From Myxococcales bacterium (GTDB lineage Bacteria > Myxococcota_A > Polyangia > Polyangiales > Houyiibacteriaceae), in NCBI GenBank assembly GCA_019637115.1, contig JAHBWH010000034.1:1-55745 (forward strand): a DNA stretch of 55,745 bases. The letters are read 5' to 3'. The notes under the pieces are model-generated. The model had not been told where the DNA came from. It was given only the letters and a program-made list of their open reading frames with translations, and made no database searches. A program made the position numbers and the translations under genes. This document shows positions 52,514-55,745 of the stretch, one piece after another; within the stretch, counting starts at the first letter, position 1; each line of letters starts with the position of its first letter.

Positions 52514-53611
52514 TTACCCGAAGATGTCTCGGAAGGTCACGAGCACGAGCACGCAGAGCAAGAAGACGATGCCCACCATGTGCACCACCGCCTCGAAGCG
52601 CTCGTTCGGGCGGCGGCGGGTGATCACCTCGAAGCCGAGGAAGGTCAGGCGGCCCCCGTCGAGGGCGGGCAGGGGCAAGAGGTTGAAGAGGCCGAGCGCC
52701 GTCGACAGGAGCGCGAGCACGGCGAAGAAATCCGTCGGCCCGCTCTGCGCGGCGTGGCCGATCATCTTGCCCATCGCGACGGGGCCGCCGAGCTGCGACG
52801 TGTCGGCGTCCTTCACCATCTTCGCGATGCCCTCGAGCTGCACCACGGTGAGCTTCCACGGGAAGGTGATCGCGGTGCGTGCGGCCTCCCCGACGTCGAA
52901 GGCGACGTAGACGGGCTCGGGGGGCACCGCGCCGACGCCGATCCGCCCCACGCCGTCGTCGCCGAGGGCGGGCGTCATCGTGACCGTGAAGCGCTCTCCC
53001 TCGCGCTCGATGCCGTAGACCGTCTCTTGCCCGCCTCGCGCCGCGGTCACCTCGATGAGATCGTTCACGTTGCGGATCGGGCGCCCGTTCGCCTCGTAGA
53101 AGACGTCGCCGACCTGGACGCCGGCCGCGACGGCGACGCCGTCGTCGAGCACCGTGCCGACCGTCATGGGCTCGGCGGGGGCGGCGGGCTCTGCCCGCGG
53201 ATCGTCGGGGGTGAGCAGGGTGAGCCAGCGCTGCGGCCAACCCGCGAGGCCGATGGCGAAGACGATCAACGACGCGCAGAGGTAATTCGCGAACGGACCG
53301 GCCGCGATGGTCACGATGCGCGCCAGCACGCTCTTGTTGCCGAAGAGCTCCGGGTCGTCGGGATCGACGTCCTCGTGCGGGTTCATGCCCGCGATCTGCA
53401 CGTAGGCGAGGAAGGGGATCGCGGCGACTTGGAAGACGGTCGGGCTCCCCTTCGGCTGGTATTTGAAGAGCGTCGGGCCGAAGCCGATCGAGTACCGCAG
53501 GACGCGCATCTTGAAGGCGCGGGCGGCGAGGTAATGCCCCGACTCGTGCACGATCACGAGGACCGAGATGCCGAGGATGATGAGGACGATGTCGAGGGGG
53601 CCGAGGCTCAC
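52514..53611 (-). CDS. rseP: Site-2 zinc metalloprotease, RseP-like
   Basis: A 365-residue integral membrane protease. HEXXH is HESGH (residues 22-26) in the first helix (LGISVLVIVHESGHYLAARA). The C-terminal LFNLLPLPALDGGRLTFLGF gives the LDG motif with the third zinc ligand Asp. One PDZ domain lies between (VGTVLDDGVAVAAGVQVGDV, then FYEANGRPIRNVNDLIEVTA). Length suits RseP/MmpA-type proteases, which cut anti-sigma factors or signal peptides in the membrane. No anti-sigma gene is nearby. The GTG start has TACTCT six bases upstream and no Shine-Dalgarno, so it is probably leaderless. Confidence 0.93.
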   Translation of the reverse strand: MSLGPLDIVLIILGISVLVIVHESGHYLAARAFKMRVLRYSIGFGPTLFKYQPKGSPTVFQVAAIPFLAYVQIAGMNPHEDVDPDDPELFGNKSVLARIVTIAAGPFANYLCASLIVFAIGLAGWPQRWLTLLTPDDPRAEPAAPAEPMTVGTVLDDGVAVAAGVQVGDVFYEANGRPIRNVNDLIEVTAARGGQETVYGIEREGERFTVTMTPALGDDGVGRIGVGAVPPEPVYVAFDVGEAARTAITFPWKLTVVQLEGIAKMVKDADTSQLGGPVAMGKMIGHAAQSGPTDFFAVLALLSTALGLFNLLPLPALDGGRLTFLGFEVITRRRPNERFEAVVHMVGIVFLLCVLVLVTFRDIFG

Positions 53612-53617
53612 CGCGAC

Positions 53618-53623
53618 AGAGTA
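53618..53623 (-). promoter_or_regulatory. Putative -10 box TACTCT for rseP
   Basis: On the minus strand TACTCT ends six bases before the GTG start codon. CTCGAC lies 17 bp further up as a weak -35. Confidence 0.4.
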
Positions 53624-53675
53624 ACCGCTCCACCCGGGAGGTCGAGCGCTCTTGTCGGCCGGGCCCGAGGGCGGC

Positions 53676-55352
53676 TCAGCGGGCCGTCGCGGGGAAGAAA
53701 CGCTCGTTCCCGGGCGAGCGCACCAGGAGCGCGTAGTCGCCCACGGGGAGCTCCTGCGGGACGCCCACGTTCACGTCCCAGCGCCCTTCGGGGCCCGTGA
53801 CCGTGACGCCGAGCAGGCGCTCGATCGGGCCTCGGGCGTGCACCTCCACGCGGAGCCCCTCGACGCCGAGCCCGTCTGGGTCCAGCGCGCGCCCATGAAG
53901 GGTGAGCCGTCGGCCACGGAACACCTCGAAGGCGCGACCCTCCACCGTCAGCCGCAGCGGGCGCGCGTGGGGCCGTGGGCCGTGGATCGAGGCCGCCGGC
54001 CCTGGAGGCGACGCGCTCCCGCTGGGGCTCGCGGCCGAGGGAGCGCTCGCCTCCGAGGGACGAGTCGAGGCGGGCGGCAGGTCGAGCGGGTCGCTCATCG
54101 GGGCGGGGCTTCGGGCGGCGATCTCTCGGTAGGCCCGCACGTAGGGCTCGGGCCGCGGGAGGACGTCGTCGCCGAGCGGGCGGTGCGGGGGGCGGTCTTG
54201 GGTGCCGTGCGCGTCGAGACCGGCGGCCGAGCCGCCGAGGTCGATGCGCAGCCAGCCCGGCACGTCCGCCGCGGTCGGCACCTTCACCTCGACCCACGCG
54301 TGGGCTTCGTTCTGCACGAAGCGCGCGGGCAGCCCGAGCGCGTGCGCCGTGATGACGAAGGGATAGGCGCGGTGCCGGCAGACGCCCTTCATGCCGCGCG
54401 CGAGGTCGAGGAAGATGTTGCCCGTCGAGGGTGGCGGCTCGTCCGACTCGACGAAGCTGCGGAAGTGCTCGACCAAGAGCGGGAGCGTGCGGCGGTAGGA
54501 GGCGCCGGGCGAGAGGCCGAGCTCGCGGGCGAAGCGCAGCGCGTCCGCTCTCACGCGCGGGTCGAGCGGGAAGACCTCGTCCGCGTAGAGATCGGAGGGC
54601 AGATCGGGCAGCTCGTCGCGGCGGAAGTAGTCGCGCGGGGCGTCCGTGAGGAAGATGAGGCGCACCTCGTCGCGCACGCCTGGCGGCGCCGAGGCGAAGA
54701 AGCTTCCGGCGAGGTCGCGGTGGATCTCGATATCCACCTCGTCGTCGCCGACGCCGAGCCGCTCGGTGCGGAGCGTCAGGATGCGCGACTCGGGGGAGAC
54801 CGAGGGCAGCGGCACGAGGGCGCCGTGGCGGAAGTCGAGCACCACGTTGCCCCAGAACCGGTCGCGCGGGCGGCCGTCGGGGGCAGGCGCGAGGGCGCCC
54901 TCGACGGGCACACGCTCAGTCTGCAGCGAGGACACCCCGAGGACCGGGGTGCCGTCGGAGGCGACGACGGCGTCGAGGGCGGAGATGCGCTTGAAGGGTG
55001 CGATGGTCGGGGTGAAGACCGCGAAGTAGCCGACGCTCTCCTCGAGCGAGGTGATGCGGTCGGGGCGGAAAGTCGGCGAGCGACGACCCGCGGTCTCGCG
55101 CCCACGGCCGGAGCCGGGCAAGGCGCTCATCGCCTGCTCGTTCGCGCGGCGGGCGCCGCCCGTCGGGGCCGTGAGGATCGCGTCGTCGTAGACCAGGGCG
55201 GCGGGCTCGCCGCCGCGACCGAGGATCGTCTCGAGCTCCTCATCGCCGGCGTCGGGCACGTACTCGTGGAGGACTCCGTCGGCGCGGGCGACGAGGGCGA
55301 AGGCGAAGCCGACGAGCACGAGCGCCCCCAACCCGAAGCTCGTTCCGGGCAT
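53676..55352 (-). CDS. Transglutaminase-like domain protein with N-terminal membrane helix
   Basis: A 558-residue protein. MPGTSFGLGALVLVGFAFAL is a signal-anchor. A large N-terminal region (to about 270) precedes the transglutaminase-like core: LARGMKGVCRHRAYPFVITA (Cys about 323), VQNEAHAWVEVKVP (His about 349) and WLRIDLGGSAAG (Asp about 370), an intact Cys-His-Asp triad. A Pro/Ser linker and a C-terminal Ig-like or beta-sandwich module (VEGRAFEVFRGRRLTLHGRA) follow. Such proteins are periplasmic cysteine proteases, amidases or cross-linkers. The start region is itself a copy of the dispersed repeat, so ATG 55352 may be recent. The rseP gene begins 64 bp after its stop. Confidence 0.85.
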   Translation of the reverse strand: MPGTSFGLGALVLVGFAFALVARADGVLHEYVPDAGDEELETILGRGGEPAALVYDDAILTAPTGGARRANEQAMSALPGSGRGRETAGRRSPTFRPDRITSLEESVGYFAVFTPTIAPFKRISALDAVVASDGTPVLGVSSLQTERVPVEGALAPAPDGRPRDRFWGNVVLDFRHGALVPLPSVSPESRILTLRTERLGVGDDEVDIEIHRDLAGSFFASAPPGVRDEVRLIFLTDAPRDYFRRDELPDLPSDLYADEVFPLDPRVRADALRFARELGLSPGASYRRTLPLLVEHFRSFVESDEPPPSTGNIFLDLARGMKGVCRHRAYPFVITAHALGLPARFVQNEAHAWVEVKVPTAADVPGWLRIDLGGSAAGLDAHGTQDRPPHRPLGDDVLPRPEPYVRAYREIAARSPAPMSDPLDLPPASTRPSEASAPSAASPSGSASPPGPAASIHGPRPHARPLRLTVEGRAFEVFRGRRLTLHGRALDPDGLGVEGLRVEVHARGPIERLLGVTVTGPEGRWDVNVGVPQELPVGDYALLVRSPGNERFFPATAR

Positions 55353-55369
55353 CCGCGGCCAAGGACGCG
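55321..55369 (+). repeat. Dispersed repeat, copy 3 (over a start codon)
   Basis: CCCCCAACCCGAAGCTCG, then TTCCGGGCATCCGCGGCC. It covers the first codons of the transglutaminase-like gene, so its reverse complement encodes MPGTSFGLGAL. It lies about 110 bp from an oppositely oriented copy. Confidence 0.7.
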
Positions 55370-55460
55370 GATCTCGCTCTCCGACCTCCTCGAATAGGCT
55401 TCGGCCTGCCCAACGCCTGCGCGGCAAACGACCTCCACGCCGATCATCCACGGCAACCTG

Positions 55461-55486
55461 GGACGAACTTCGGGTTGGGGGCACTG
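55461..55486 (-). repeat. Dispersed repeat, copy 4
   Basis: On the plus strand it reads GGACGAACTTCGGGTTGGGG, then GCACTGG: the core in reverse orientation to copy 3. Confidence 0.7.
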
Positions 55487-55683
55487 GCGTTGGGGGCACG
55501 GGCACCACGCGCGTGCTCCGAGAGCGCGCGTCGCGAGCGTCGAACCTCCGGGGGGCTTGCACGCGGGAAGCGTAGCCGCTTCTCAGCGCGGAGGTGAGCG
55601 CTCGCGAGCGCTCCGACCCACCTGGCGGTTCCGCCACCCTCCGCCCGCCAATCCGCCAGGAACGCCGAGCTCGCCGCCAGAGT

Positions 55684-55739
55684 CGCCAAGGTTGGCGGGC
55701 CGATTCTTCGAGAGAAACGCGGTCTCCGCCAGAGACCGC
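55684..55739. repeat. Two short hairpins
   Basis: CGCCAAGGTTGGCG (55684-55697, 6-bp arms) and GCGGTCTC/GAGACCGC with a five-base loop (55719-55739). Purpose unknown. Confidence 0.45.
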
Positions 55740-55745
55740 CGCCGT

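Larger units (their letters stand above)
55353..55745. other. Repeat-rich end of the window
   Basis: It holds a dispersed-repeat copy, several CGCCA-containing units and two short hairpins. The minus-strand frame 55444-55689 (rich in Arg/Ala/Ser) has no start signal and I do not call it. The region may be upstream control sequence or the flank of a gene beyond the window. Confidence 0.5.

Noticed and set aside
55444-55689. Minus-strand 81-codon open frame at the end of the window
   Set aside because: It spans the dispersed repeat and hairpins, has no Shine-Dalgarno and is Arg/Ala/Ser-rich.

Overview
This is a very GC-rich (about 70% or more), densely coded chromosomal stretch from a Gram-negative bacterium, most likely a myxobacterium (Myxococcota, order Polyangiales, Sandaracinaceae-like). 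The grounds are: about ten predicted lipoproteins, several with Asp/Gly/Ala spacers after the lipobox; a MYXO-CTERM-like tail (CSC, hydrophobic stretch, Arg cluster); a zinc-ribbon/GYF/AgmX-PglI protein like the gliding protein GltJ/AgmX; a Hanks kinase with an HRDVSPHN loop; and a TonB-dependent receptor carrying its own TonB C-terminal domain. No tRNA, rRNA, CRISPR array, insertion sequence or prophage was recognised.

Layout. 0-9 kb: secreted proteins, a radical SAM/SPASM enzyme, a GIDE-like membrane protein, a stand-alone SIR2 protein with a helical-repeat C-terminus, and a di-haem cytochrome lipoprotein. 9-16 kb: a TetR/acyl-CoA dehydrogenase pair with two operator-like palindromes, then an HmuY-like lipoprotein overlapping a MYXO-CTERM metalloprotease. 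16-20 kb: lipoproteins, one with a vWA domain. 20-21 kb: gene remnants. 21-27 kb: a LysR/NhaR-like regulator behind the TonB_C-receptor fusion, a TerB-like protein and a lipoprotein lipase. 26.7-27.8 kb: a second cluster of broken genes. 27.9-33 kb: a very large Lhr-type helicase interrupted in frame by two repeat-derived insertions. 33-38.5 kb: an SMP-30-like lipoprotein, a catalytic-only E2 acyltransferase, a phosphofructokinase and small proteins. 38.6-41.4 kb: a coupled ABC-2 exporter operon. 41.5-50 kb: envelope and signalling genes (zinc-ribbon membrane protein, GltJ-like protein, a coupled PEGA protein/Ser-Thr kinase/lipoprotein/outer-membrane barrel operon, a CAP lipoprotein). 51-55.4 kb, minus strand: cardiolipin synthase-like PLD, RseP-like site-2 protease, transglutaminase-like protein.

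Recurring themes. Hexanucleotide repeat tracts (GTCCGA, GGACGC, TCGGTC and variants) sit between genes and, once, inside a helicase gene. Other short tandem arrays start at or just after plus-strand stop codons. A roughly 30-50 bp element occurs four times. Many genes have a TAnnnT box 6-9 nt before the start codon and no Shine-Dalgarno, which suggests frequent leaderless mRNAs. Most of the recognisable biology is at the cell envelope: lipoproteins, outer-membrane proteins, iron or haem uptake, envelope proteolysis and Ser/Thr kinase signalling. All functions are inferred from motifs; no database search was run.
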